Of a stretch of 64,000 nt of DNA, positions 10,236 through 23,890 are shown piece by piece. Origin of the DNA: Hippophae tibetana (lineage: Eukaryota > Streptophyta > Magnoliopsida > Rosales > Elaeagnaceae); the NCBI GenBank assembly GCA_037013495.1, contig CM072808.1, positions 7,417,319 through 7,481,318 of the forward strand, given 5' to 3'. The position numbers and the translations under genes are program-made. The notes below the pieces were generated by a model, which was not told the DNA's origin, did not search any database, and worked only from the letters and a program-made list of their open reading frames with translations. Positions within the stretch are counted from its first letter, which is position 1. Each line of letters starts with the position of its first letter.

Positions 10236-13200
10236 TTCATTCTACTTACTTCCGGTTTAATTTAATAGAGCTATAAAGGAAATATTGGTGCCGATCTAGG
10301 TTTGTTTTTTTATATTTTCAATCGATCTCTCTTATTGAAAAAGTATTGAGTAGAAAAAAGAACGGAGATGTTGTTTACATTTTCAAAAACAAAAAAACAG
10401 TTGGTAAATAAGAGTAACAACTTTCAACGGAGATAACTTTCTACTCGGGTATCAAAACGAATATTATAATATTTTAAATGTAAGTTCCTATCAAATTACA
10501 AAATATGCATTGGTCTCACAAGAAAAAATTGTTTTTGTACCCAAATAACATTGTTTACATCACTTATTTAGTGTTTAAAGTTTTTGACGCACCATTTTAA
10601 TTTTACTTACTTCCGGTTTAATTCAAGAGAGCTAGAAAGGAGATATATGTGCCGACCTAGGGTTGTTTATTTATATTTTCAATCAATCTCTATTATTCAA
10701 AAAAAATGGAGAAGAGAAATAGAAAGGGAATGTTGTTCAAATTTTCAAAAACAAAAAACACATTTGGTAAATATGAGTTACAAGTTTTAACAGAGATAAC
10801 TTTTGACTCGGGTATCCAAACGAATATTATAATATATCAAATTGAAGCTCATACCAAATTAAACAATATGCATTGGTTTTGAATGGAAAATCGTTTTTGT
10901 ACCCAAATAACATTGTTTACATCACTTATTTAGTGTTTAAAGTTTTTGACACACCATTTTCATTTTACTTACTTCAAGTTTAATTCAATAGAGCTATAAA
11001 GGAGATATTGGTACCAACCTAGGGTTGTTTATTTATATTTTCAATCAATCTCTATTATTCAAAAAAAGTTCAGAAGAGAAAAAGAAAGGGAATGTTGTTC
11101 AAATTTTCAAAACCAAAAACACATTTGGTAAATATGAGTTACAACTTTCAACGGAGTGAACTTTTGACTAAGGTATCGAAACAACTATTATAATATATCA
11201 AATTGAAGCTCATATCAAATTACACAATATGCATTGCTCTCGCCAGGAAAATCTATTTTGTATCCAAATAACATCGTTTACATTACTTATTTAATGTTTA
11301 AAGTTTTTGACTCACCATTTTCATTTTACTTACTTCCTATTTAATTTAATACAACTATAAAGGAGATATTGGTGCCGAACTAGGATTTTTTTTTTATATT
11401 TTCAATCAATCTCTCTTATTGAAAAAATATTGAGTAGGAAAAAAGAACGGAGATTTCTTCACATTTTCAAAAACAAAAAAACATTTGGTAAATATGAGTT
11501 ACAACTTTCAACGAAGATAACTTTTGACTCGGGTACCGAAACAATTATTATAATATATCAAATTAAAGCTCGTATCAAATTAAACAATATGCATTTTCCT
11601 CGAAAGGAAAATCATTTTTGTACCCAAATAACATCGTTTACATCACTTATTTAGTGTTTAAAGATTTTGACGCACCGTTTTCATTTTACTTACTTCCGGT
11701 TTATTTCAAGAGAGCTAGAAAGGAGATATTGGTGCAGACCTAGGGTTTTTTATTTATATTTTCAATCAATCTCTATTATTCATTAAAAAAATGGAGAAGA
11801 GAAAAGGAAAGGGAATGTTGTTCACATTTTCAAAAACAAAAATACATTTGGTAAATATGAGTTACAACTTTCAACGGAGATAACTTTTGACTCGGGTATC
11901 CAAACGAATATTATAATATATCAAATTCAAGCTCATGTCAAATTACACAATATGCATTGGTGTCTTAAGGAAAATCCTTTTTGTACCCAAATAACATCGT
12001 TTACATCACCTATTTAATGTTTAAAGTTTTTGACTCACCATTTTCATTTTACTTACTTCCGGTTTAATTTAATAGAGCTATAAAGGAAATATTGGTGCCG
12101 ATCTAGGTTTGTTTTTTTATATTTTCAATCAATCTCTCTTATTGAAAACGTATTGAGTAGAAAAAAAGAACGGAGATGTTGTTCACATTTTCAAAAACAA
12201 AAAAACATTTGGTAAATAAGATTAACAAATTTCAACGGAGATAACTTTTTACTCGGGTATCGAAACAAATATTATAATTTATTAAATGGAAGCTCGTATC
12301 AAATTACACAATATGCATTGGTCTCGCAAGAAAAAAATCATTTTTGTACCCAAATAACATCGTTTACATTACTTATTTAGTGTTTAAAGATTTTGACGCA
12401 CCGTTTTCATTTTACTTCCGGTTTATTTCAAGAGAGCTAGAAAGGAGATATTGGTGCAGACCTAGGGTTTTTTATTTATATTTTCAATCAATCTCTATTA
12501 TTCATTAAAAAAATGGAGAGAGAAAAAGAAAGGGAATGTTGTTCACATTTTCAAAAACAAAAATACATTTGGTAAATATGAGTTACAAATTTTAACGGAG
12601 ATAACTTTTGACTCGGGTATCCAACCGAATATTATAATATATCCAGTTCAAGCTCATATCAAATTACACAATATGCATTGGTGTCGTAAGGAAAATCATT
12701 TTTGTACCCAAATAACATCGTTTAATTCACCTATTTAATGTTTAAAGTTTTTGACTCACCATTTTCATTTTACTTACTTCCTTTTTAATTTAATAGAGCT
12801 ATAAAGGAAATATTGGTGCCGATCTAGGTTTGTTTTTTTTTATATTTTCAATCAATCTCTCTTATTGAAAAAGTATTGAGTAGAAAAAAGAACGGAGATG
12901 TTGTTCACATTTTCAAAAACAAAAAAACATTTGGTAAATAAGATTAACAACTTTCAACGGAGATAACTTTTTACTCGAGTATCGAAACATATATTATAAT
13001 TTATTAAATGAAAGCTCGTATCAAATTACACAATATGCATTGGTCTCGCAAGAAAAAAATCGTTTTTGTACCCAAATAACATCGTTTACATCACTTATTT
13101 AGTGTTTATTGATTTTGACGCACCGTTTTCATTTTACTTACTCTCGGTTTATTTCAAGAGAGCTAGAAAGGAGATATTGGTGCCGACCTAGGGTTGTTTA

Positions 13201-13486
13201 TTTATATTTTCAATCAATCTCTATAATTCAATAAAAAAATGGAGAAGAGAAAAAAAAGGGAATGTTGTTCAAATTTTCAAAAAAAAAAATATTTGGTAAA
13301 TATGAGTTACAACTTTCAACGAAGATAACTTTTGACTGGGGTACCGAAACGAATATTATAATATATCAAATTAAAGCTCGTATCAAATTAAACAATATGC
13401 ATTTTCCTCGAAAAGAAAATCATTTTCGTTCCCAAATAACATCGTTTACAGCACTTATTTACTCTTTAAATTTTTTGACGCACCAT
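10236..13486 (+). repeat. Higher-order repeat, copy 3, enlarged by a D-E dimer
   Basis: It matches copies 1 and 2 from 10236 to about 12338 (10501 D, 10864 B, 11225 C, 11585 A/D, 11948 E). It then diverges inside D at 12309, continues through E at 12669, and returns to the unit in D at 13031 (again with gtttattgattttg) and A at 13393. The extra 722 bp is a D-E dimer whose E resembles the copy at 2179 (ctttttaattta). Unlike copies 1 and 2, the A monomer at 13393 keeps its own class-A middle (tatttccgg), so this end looks like the ancestral right flank of the unit. Confidence 0.85.
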
Positions 13487-15929
13487 TTTCATTTTACTTA
13501 TTTCCGGTTTAATTCAATAGAGCTATAAGGGTGAGATTGGTGCCGATCTAGATTTGTTTTTTTTATATTTTCAATCAATCTCTCTTATTGAAAAAGTATT
13601 GAGTAGAAAAAAAGAACGGAGATGTTGTTCACATTTTCAAAAACAAAAAAACATTTGGTAAATAAGAGTAACAACTTTCAACGTTGATAACTTTTTACTC
13701 GGGTGTCGAAACGAATATTATAATTTATTAAATTGAAGCTCATATCAAATTAAACAATATGCATTGGTGTCGAAATGAAAATCGTTTTTGTACCCAAATA
13801 ACATCGTTTACATCACTTATTTAGTGTTTAATGTTATTGACACACTATTTTTTTATTTTACTTACTTGAAGTTTAATTCAGAAGAGCCAGAAAGGAGATA
13901 TTGGTGCCGACATAGGGTTGTTTATTTATATTTTCAACCAATCTCTATTATTCAAAAAATGGAGAAGAGAAAAAAAAAGGGAATGTTGTTCAAATTTTCA
14001 AAAACAAAAACACATTTGGTAAATATGAGTTACAACTTTCAACGGAGATAACTTTTTACTCGTGTATCGAAACAAATATTACAATTTATTAAATGGAAGC
14101 TCCTATCAAATTACACAATATGCATTGGTCTCGCAAGAAAAAAATCGTTTTTGTAACCAAATAACATCGTTTACATCACTTATTTATTGTTTAAAGATTT
14201 TGACGCACCGTTTTCATTTTACTTACTTCCGGTTTAATTCAAGAGAGCTAGAAAGGAGATATTGGTGCAGACCTAGGGTTGTTTATTTATATTTTCAATC
14301 AATCTCTATTATTCATTAAAAAAATGGAGAAGAGAAAAAGAAAGGGAATGTTGTTCACATTTTCAAAAACAAAAATACATTTGGTAAATATGAGTTACAA
14401 CTTTCAACGGAGATAACTTTTGACTCGAGTATCCAAACGAATATTATAATATATCAAATTCAAGCTCATATCAAATTAAACAATATGCATTGGTGTCATA
14501 AGGAAAATCGTTTTTGTACCCAAATAACATCGTTTAATTCACCTATTTAATGTTTAAAGTTTTTGACTCACCATTTTCATTTTACTTACTTCCGGTTTAA
14601 TTTAATAGAGCTATAAAGGAAATATTGGTGCCGATCTAGGTTTGTTTTTTTATATTTTCAATCAATCTCTCTTATTGAAAAAGTATTGAGTAGAAAAAAG
14701 AACGGAGATGTTGTTCACATTTTCAAAAATAAAAAAACATTTGGTAAATAAGATTAACAACTTTCAACGAAGATAACTTTTTACTCGGTATCGAAACAAA
14801 TATTATAATTTATTAAATGGAAGCTCGTATCAAATTACACAATATGCATTGGTCTCGCAAGAAAAAAATCGTTTTTGTACCCAAATAACATCGTTTACAT
14901 CACTTATTTAGTGTTTAAAGATTTTGACGCACTGTTTTCATTTTACTTACTTTCGGTTTATTTCAAGAGAGCTAGAAAGGAGATATTGGTGCCGACCTAG
15001 GGTTGTTTGTTTATATTTTCAATCAATCTCTATTATTCAATAAAAAAATGGAGAAGTGAAAAAGAAAGGGAATGTTGTTCAAATTTTCAAAAAAAACAAT
15101 ATTTGGTAAATATGAGTTACAACTTTCAACGAATATACCTTTTGATTGGGGTACCGAAACGAATATTATAATATATCAAATTAAAGCTAGTATCAAATTA
15201 AACAATATGCATTTTCCTCGAAAAGAAAATCATTTTCGTACCCAAATAACATCGTTTACAGCACTTATTTACTCTTTAAAGTTCTTGACGCACCATTTTC
15301 ATTTTACTTATTTCCGGTTTAATTCAAAAGAGCTATAAGGGTGAGATTGGTGCCGATCTAGGTTTTTTTTTTTTTTTTATATTTTCAATCAATCTCTCTT
15401 ATTAAAAAAGTATTGAGTAGAAAAAAAGAACGGAGATGTTGTTCACATTTTCAAAAACAAAAAAACATTTGGTAAATAAGATTAACAACTTTCAACGGAG
15501 ATAACTTTTGACTCGAGTATCCAAACGAATATTATAATATATCAAATTCAAGCTCATATCAAATTACACAATATGCATTGGTATCGTAAGGAAAATCGTT
15601 TTTGTACCCAAATAACATCGTTTAATTCACCTATTTAATGTTTAAAGTTTTTGACTCACCATTTTCATTCTACTTACTTCAAGTTTAATTTAATAGAGCT
15701 ATAAAGGAAATATTGGTGCCGATCTAGGGTTGTTTATTTATATTTTCAATCAATCTCTATTATTCAAAAAAAGTTGAGAAGAGAAAAAGAAAGGGAATGT
15801 TGTTCAAATTTTCAAAAACAAAAACACATTTGGTAAATAAGAGTAACAACTTTAAACGGAGATAACTTTTTACTCGTGTATCGAAACAAATATTACAATT
15901 TATTAAATGGAAGCTCGTATCAAATTACA
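13487..15929 (+). repeat. Mixed monomers: rest of A, then B-D-E-D-A-E
   Basis: Starts are 13755 B, 14116 D, 14481 E, 14840 D, 15203 A and 15569 E. The B at 13755 ends with a tail that changes to ttactcgtg and aatttattaaatgg near 14040-14100, which otherwise precedes D after C. The usual C is therefore skipped and B leads directly to D. The 15569 E carries a B-like cttcaagtttaatt and a beta tail. These junctions are best read as unequal exchange events at monomer scale. Confidence 0.75.
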
Positions 15930-18900
15930 CAATATGCATTGGTCTCGCAAGAAAAAAATCGTTTTTGTACCCAAATAACATCGTTTACATCACTTATTTA
16001 TTGTTTAAAGATTTTGACGCACCGTTTTCATTTTATTTACTTCCGGTTTATTTCAAGAGAGCTAGAAAGGAGATATTGGTGCAGACCTAGGGTTGTTTAT
16101 TTATATTTTCAATCAATCTCTATTATTCAAAAAAAATGGAGAAGAGAAAAAGAAAGGGAATGTTGTTCAAATTTTCAAAAACAAAAACACATTTGGTAAA
16201 TATGAGTTACAACTTTCAACGGAGATAACTTTTGACTCGGGTATCCAAACGAATATTATAATATATCATATTGAATCTCATATCAAATTAAACAATATGC
16301 ATTGGTGACGAAAGGAAAATCGTTTTTGTACCCAAATAACATCGTTTACATCACTTATTTAGTTTTTAAAGTTTTGGACACACCATTTTCATTTTACTTA
16401 CTTCAAATTTAATTCAATAGAGCTACAAACGAGATATTGGTGCCAACCTAGGGTTGTTTATTTATATTTTCAATCAATCTCTATTATTCAAAAAAAGTTG
16501 AGAAGAGAAAAAGAAAGGGAATGTTGTTCAAATTTTCTAAACAAAAAACACATTTGGTAAATATGAGTTACAATTTTCAACGGAGTGAACTTTTGACTCG
16601 GGTATCGAAACGACTATTATAATATATCAAATTGAAGCTCGTATCAAATTACACAATATGCGTTGGTCTGGCAAGGAAAATCTTTTTTGTATCCAAATAA
16701 CATCGTTTACATTACTTATTTAATGTTTAAAGTTTTTGACTCACCATTTTTATTTTACTTACTTCCGGTTTAATTTAATAGAGCTATATAGGAGATATTG
16801 GGGCCCACCAAGGATTTTTTTTATATGTTCAATCAATCTCTCTTATTGAAAAAATATTGAGTAGAAAAAAAGATAGGAGATGTTGTTCACATTTTTAAAA
16901 ACAAAAAAACATTTGGTAAATAAGAGTAACAACTTTCAAAGGAGATAACTTTTTACTCGTGTATCGAAACAAATATTACAATTTATTAAATGGAAGCTCG
17001 TATCAAATTACACAATATGCATTGGTCTCGCAAGAAAAAAATCATTTTTGTACCCAAATAACATCGTTTACATCACTTATTTATTGTTTAAAGATTTTGA
17101 CGCACCGTTTTCATTTTACTTACTTCCGGTTTAATTCAAGAGAGCTAGAAAGAAGATATTGGTGCCGACCTAGGGTTTTTTATTTATATTTTCAATCAAT
17201 CTCTATTATTCAATAAAAAAATGGAGAAGAGAAAAAGAAATTGAATGTTGTTCAAATTTTCAAAAACAAAAATACATTTGGTAAATATGAGTTACAACTT
17301 TCAACGTAGATAACTTTTGACTCGGGTATCCAAACGAATATTATAATATATCAAATTGAAGCTCATATCAAATTAAACAATATGCATTGGTGTCGAAAGG
17401 AAAATTGTTTTTGTACCCAAATAACATCGTTTACATCATTTATTTAGTGTTTAATATTTTTGACACACCATTTTCATTTTACTTACTTCAAGTTTAATTC
17501 AATAGAGCTATAAAGGAGATATTGGTGCCAACCTAGGGTTGTTTATTTATATTTTCAATCAATCTCTATTATTCAAAAAAAGTTGAGAAAAGAAAAAGAA
17601 AGGGAATGTTGTTTAAATTTTCAAAACCAAAAACACATTTGGTAAATATGAGTTACAACTTTCAATAGAGTGAACTTTTGACTCGGGGATCGAAACGACT
17701 ATTATAATATATCAAATTGAAGCTCATATCAAATTACACAATATGCATTGGTCTTGCAAGGAAAATCTATTTTGTATCCAAATAACATCGTTTACATTAC
17801 TTATTTAATGTTTAAAGTTTATGACTCACCATTTTCATTTTACTATTTCCTGTTTAATTTAATACAACTATAAAAGAGATATTGGTGCCGACCTAGGATT
17901 GTTTTTAATATTTTCAATCAATCTCTCTTATTGAAAAAATATTGAGTAGAAAAAAAGAACGGAGATGTTGTTCACATTTTGAAAAACAAAAAAACATTTG
18001 GTAAATATAAGTTACAACTTTCAACGAAGATAACATTTGACTAGGGTACCGAAACGAATATTATAATATAACAAATTAAAGCTCGTATCAAATTAAACAA
18101 TATGCATTTTCCTCAAAAGGAAAATCATTTTTGTACCCAAATAACATTGTTTACATCACTTATTTACTGTTTAAAGTTTTTGACGCACCATTTTCATTTT
18201 ATTTATTTCCGGTTTAATTCAATAGAGCTATAAGGGAGAGATTGGTGCCAATCTAGGTTTGTTTTTTTTATATTTTCAATCAATCTCTCTTATTGAAAAA
18301 ATATTGAGTAGACAAAAATAACGGAGATGTTGTTCACATTTTCAAAAACAAAAAAACATTTGGTAAATAAGAGTAACAACTTTCAACGGAGATAACTTTC
18401 TACTCGGGTATCGAAACGAATATTATAATATTTTAAATGGAAGTTCGTATCAAATTACACAATATGCATTGGTCTCGCAAGAAAAAAATCGTTTTTGTAC
18501 CCAAATAACATCGTTTACATCACTTATTTAGTGTTTAAAGATTTTGACGCGCCGTTTTCATTTTACTTACTTCCGGTTTATTTCAAGAGAGCTAGAAAGG
18601 AGATATTGGTGTCGAGCTAGGGTTGTTTATTTATATTTTCAATCAATCTCTATTATTCAATAAAAAAATGGAGAAGTGAAAAAGAAAGGGATTGTTGTTC
18701 AAATTTTCAAAAAAAAATATTTGGTAAATATGAGTTACAACTTTCAACGAAGATAACTTTTGACTGGGGTACTGAAATGAATATTATAATATATCAAATT
18801 AAAGCTCGTATCAAATTAAACAATATGGATTGGTGTCATAAGGAAAATCGTTTTTGTACCCAAATAACATCGTTTAATTCACCTATTTAATGTTTAAAGT

Positions 18901-19546
18901 TTTTGACTCACCATTTTCATTTTACTTACTTCCTTTTTAATTTAATAGAGCTATAAAGGAAATATTAGTGCCGATCTAGGTTTGTTTTTTTTATATTTTC
19001 AATCAATGTCTCTTATTGAAAAAGTATTGAGTAGAAAAAAAGAACGGAGATGTTGTTCACATTTTCAAAAACAAAAAAACATTTGGTAAATAAGATTAAC
19101 AACTTTCAACGGAGATAACTTTTTACTCGGGTATCGAAACAAATATTATAATTTATTAAATGGAAGCTCGTATCAAATTACACAATATGCATTGGTCTCG
19201 CAAGAAAAAAATCGTTTTTGTACCCAAATAACATCGTTTAATTCACCTATTTAATGTTTAAAGTTTTTGACTCACCATTTTCATTTTACTTACTTCCTTT
19301 TTAATTTAATAGAGCTATAAAGGAAATATTGGTGCCGATCTAGGTTTGTTTTTTTTATATTTTCAATCAATCTCTCTTATTGAAAAAGTATTGAGTAGAA
19401 AAAAAGAACGGAGATGTTTTTCACATTTTCAAAAACAAAAAAACATTTGGTAAATAAGATTAACAACTTTCAACGGAGATAACTTTTTACTCGGGTATCG
19501 AAACAAATATTATAATTTATTAAATGGAAGCTCGTATCAAATTACA
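15930..19546 (+). repeat. Ten-monomer block D-B-C-D-B-C-A-D-E-D/E
   Basis: Starts are 15930 D, 16293 B, 16664 C, 17013 D, 17378 B, 17739 C, 18098 A, 18460 D, 18821 E and 19183 (D head with E middle, tttaattcacc). Much of it recurs in the next block, first at an offset of about 3617 bp and then at about 2531 bp. Private marks are ggtctggcaagg, catattgaatctc, tactatttcctg and gacgcgccg. Confidence 0.85.
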
Positions 19547-21352
19547 CAATATGCATTGGTCTCGCAAGAAAAAAATCGTTTTTGTACCCAAATAACATCA
19601 TTTACATCACTTATTTAGTGTTTAAAGATTTTGACGCACTGTTTTCATTTTATTTACTTCCGGTTTATTTCAAGAGAGCTAGAAAGGAGATATTGGTGCA
19701 GACCTAGGGTTGTTTATTTATATTTTCAATCAATCTCTATTATTCAAAAAAAATGGAGAAGAGAAAAAGAAAGGGAATGTTGTTCAAATTTTCAAAAACA
19801 AAAACACATTTGGTAAATATGAGTTACAACTTTCAACGGAGATAACTTTTGACTCGGGTATCCAAACGAATATTATAATATATCATATTGAATCTCATAT
19901 CAAATTAAACAATATGCATTGGTGACGAAAGGAAAATCGTTTTTGTACCCAAATAACATCGTTTACATCACTTATTTAGTGTTTAAAGTTTTGGACACAC
20001 CATTTTCATTTTACTTACTTCAAATTTAATTCAATAGAGCTACAAACGAGATATTGGTGCCAACCTAGGGTTGTTTATTTATATTTTCAATCAATCTCTA
20101 TTATTCAAAAAAAGTTGAGAAGAGAAAAAGAAAGGGAATGTTGTTCAAATTTTCTTAACAAAAAACACATTTGGTAAATATGAGTTACAATTTTCAACGG
20201 AGTGAACTTTTGACTCGGGTATCGAAACGACTATTATAATATATCAAATTGAAGCTCATATCAAATTACACAATTTGCGTTGGTCTGGCAAGGAAAATCG
20301 TTTTTGTATCCAAATAACATCGTTTACATTACTTATTTAATGTTTAAAGTTTATGACTCACCATTTTCATTTTACTATTTCCTGTTTAATTTAATACAAC
20401 TATAAAAGAGATATTGGTGCCGACCTAGGATTGTTTTTAATATTTTCAATCAATCTCTCTTATTGAAAAAATATTGAGTAGAAAAAAAGAACGGAGATGT
20501 TGTTCACATTTTGAAAAACAAAAAAACATTTGGTAAATATAAGTTACAACTTTCAACGAAGATAACATTTGACTAGGGTACCGAAACGAATATTTTAATA
20601 TAACAAATTAAAGCTCGTATCAAATTAAACAATATGCATTTTCCTCAAAAGGAAAATCATTTTTGTACCCAAATAAAATTGTTTACATCACTTATTTACT
20701 GTTTAAAGTTTTTGACGCACCATTTTCATTTTATTTATTTCCGGTTTAATTCAATAGAGCTATAAGGGAGAGATTGGTGCCAATCTAGGTTTGTTTTTTT
20801 TTTATTTTCAATCAATCTCTCTTATTGAAAAAATATTGAGTAGAAAAAAATAACGGAGATGTTGTTCACATTTTCAAAAACAAAAAAACATTTGGTAAAT
20901 AAGAGTAACAACTTTCAACGGAGATAACTTTCTACTCGGGTATCGAAACGAATATTATAATATTTTAAATGGAAGTTCGTATCAAATTACACAATATGCA
21001 TTGGTCTCGCAAGAAAAAAATCGTTTTTGTACCCAAATAACATCGTTTACATCACTTATTTAGTGTTTAAAGATTTTGACGCGCCGTTTTCATTTTACTT
21101 ACTTCCGGTTTATTTCAAGAGAGCTAGAAAGGAGATATTGGTGCCGACCTAGGGTTGTTTATTTATATTTTCAATCAATCTCTATTATTCAATAAAAAAA
21201 TGGAGAAGTGAAAAAGAAAGGGATTGTTGTTCAAATTTTCAAAAAAAAATATTTGGTAAATATGAGTTACAACTTTCAACGAAGATAACTTTTGACTGGG
21301 GTACCGAAAGGAATATTATAATATATCAAATTAAAGCTCGTATCAAATTAAA
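19547..21352 (+). repeat. Shortened copy of the preceding block (D-B-C-A-D)
   Basis: Starts are 19547 D, 19910 B, 20271 C, 20630 A and 20992 D. Positions 19.6-20.3 kb match 16.0-16.7 kb. From about 20.34 kb the best match shifts to 17.81-18.82 kb, skipping D-B-C (~1087 bp, three monomers). The switch lies within C, in tttaatgtttaaagttt. Homology ends at about 21.35 kb, where the earlier copy goes to E and this one to A. Confidence 0.82.
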
Positions 21353-23890
21353 CAATATGCATTTTCCTCGAAAAGAAAATCATTTTCGTACCTAAATAAT
21401 ATCGTTTACATCACTTATTTACTGTTTAAAGTTTTTGACGCACAATTTTCATTTTACCTATTTCCGGTTTAATTCAATAGAGCTATAAGGGTGAGATTGG
21501 TGCCGATCTAGGTTTGTTTTTTTTTTATATTTTCAATCAATCTCTCTTATTGAAAAAGTATTGAGTAGAAAAAAAGAACGGAGATGTTGTTCACATTTTC
21601 AAAAACAAAAAAACATTTGGTAAATAAGAGTAACAACTTTCAATAGAGTGAACTTTTGATTCGGGTATCCAAACGAATATTATAATATATCAAATTGAAG
21701 CTCATACCAAATTAAACAATATGCATTGGTTTTGAATGGAAAATCGTTTTTGTACCCAAATAACATTGTTTACATCACTTATTTAGTGTTTAAAGTTTTT
21801 GACGCACCATTTTAATTTTACTTACTTCCGGTTTAATTCAAGAGAGCTAGAAAGGAGATATATGTGCCGACCTAGAGTTGTTTATTTATATTTTCAATCA
21901 ATCTCTATTATTCAAAAAAAATGGAGAAGAGAAATAGAAAGGGAATGTTGTTCAAATTTTCAAAAACAAAAACACATTTGGTAAATATGAGTTACAAGTT
22001 TCAACGGAGATAACTTAGGACTCGGGTATCCAAAAGAATATTATAATATATCAAATTGAAGCTCATACCAAATTAAACAATATGCATTGCTTTTGAATGG
22101 AAAATCGTTTTTGAACCCAAATAACATTGTTTACATCACTTATTTAGTGTTTAAAGTTTTTGACGCACCATTTTAATTTTACTTAATTCAAGTTTAATTC
22201 AATAGAGCTATAAAGGAGATATTGGTACCAACCTAGGGTTGTTTATTTATATTTTCAATCAATCTCTATTATTCAAAAAAAGTTCAGAAGAGAAAAAGAA
22301 AGGGAATGTTGTTCAAATTTTCAAAACCAAAAACACATTTGGTAAATATGAGTTACAACTTTCAACGGAGTGAACTTTTGACTAAGGTATCGAAACAACT
22401 ATTATAATATATCAAATTGAAGCTCATATCAAATTACACAATATGCATTGGAGTCGTAAGGAAAATCGTTTTTGTACCCAAATAACATCGTATAATTCAC
22501 CTATTTAATGTTTAAAGTTTTTGACTCACCATTTTCATTTTACTTACTTCCTTTTTAATTTAATAGAGCTATAAAGGAAATATTGGTGCCCATCTAGGTT
22601 TGTTTTTTTTTTATATTTTCAATCAATCTCTCTTATTGAAAAAGTATTGAGTAGAAAAAAGAACGGAGATGTTGTTCACATTTTCAAAAACAAAAAAAAA
22701 CATTTGGTAAATAGGATAAACAACTTTCAACGGAGATAACTTTTTACTCGGGTATCGAAACAAATATTATAATTTATTAAATGGAAGCTCGTATCAAATT
22801 ACACAATATGCATTGGTCTCGCAAGAAAAAAATCGTTTTTGTACCCAAATAACATCGTTTACATCACTTATTTAGTGTTTAAAGATTTTGACGCACCGTT
22901 TTCATTTTACCTACTTCCGGTTTATTTCAAGAGAGCTAGAAAGGAGATATTGCTGCAGACCTAGGGTTTTTTATTTATATTTTCAATCAATCTCTATTAT
23001 TCATTAAAAAAATGGAGAAGAGAAAAAGAAAGGGAATGTTGTTCACATTTTTAAAAACAAAAATACATTTGGAAAATATGAGTAACAACTTTCAACGGAG
23101 ATAACTTTTGACTCGGGCATCCAAACGAATATTATAATATATCAAATTCAAGCTCATATCAAATTACACAATATGGATTGGTGTCATAAGGAAAATCGTT
23201 TTTGTACCCAAATAACATCGTTTAATTCACCTATTTAATGTTTAAAGTTTTTGACTCACCATTTTCATTTTACTTACTTCCTTTTTAATTTAATAGAGCT
23301 ATAAAGGAAATATTGGTGCCGATCTAGGTTTGTTTTTTTTATATTTTCAATGAATCTCTCTCATTGAAAAAGTATTGAGTAGAAAAAAGAACGAAGATGT
23401 TGTTCACATTTTCAAAAACAAAAAAACATTTGGTAAATAAGATAAACAACTTTCAACGGAGATAACTTTTTCCTCGGGTATCGAAACAAATATTATAATT
23501 TATAAATGGAAGCTCGTATCAAATTACACAATATGCATTGGTCTCGCAAGAAAAAAATCGTTTTTGTACCCAAATAACATCGTTTACATCACTTATTTAG
23601 TGTTTAAAGATTTTGACGCACCGTTTTCATTTTACTTACTTCCGGTTTATTTCAAGAGAGCTAGAAAGGAGATATTGGTGCCGACCGAGGGTTGTTTATT
23701 TATATTTTCAATCAATTTCTATTATTCAATAAAAAAATGGAGAAGAGAAAAAGAAAGGGAATGTTGTTCAAATTTTCAAAAAAAAAATATTTGGTAAATA
23801 TTAGTTACAACTTTCAACGAAAATAACTTTTGACTGGGGTACCGAAACGAATATTATAATATATCAAATTAAAGCTCGTATCAAATTAAA
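21353..23890 (+). repeat. Mixed monomers A-B-B-E-D-E-D
   Basis: Starts are 21353 A, 21717 (B head with D middle), 22078 B, 22439 E, 22804 D, 23169 E and 23529 D. The 21.7-22.4 kb part is an edited relative of 5.44-6.16 kb and its copies: it shares ttttgaatgg and gatatatgtgccg but repeats the B head on both monomers. The two E-D pairs are about 730 bp apart. The second shares tcaatgaatctctc with 27.7 and 28.4 kb. Confidence 0.78.

Noticed and set aside
5440-13392. Possible gene family or segmental gene duplication, suggested by identical open frames 2530 bp apart.
   Set aside because: The identity covers the whole unit equally, not only the open frames, and the unit is seven satellite monomers.
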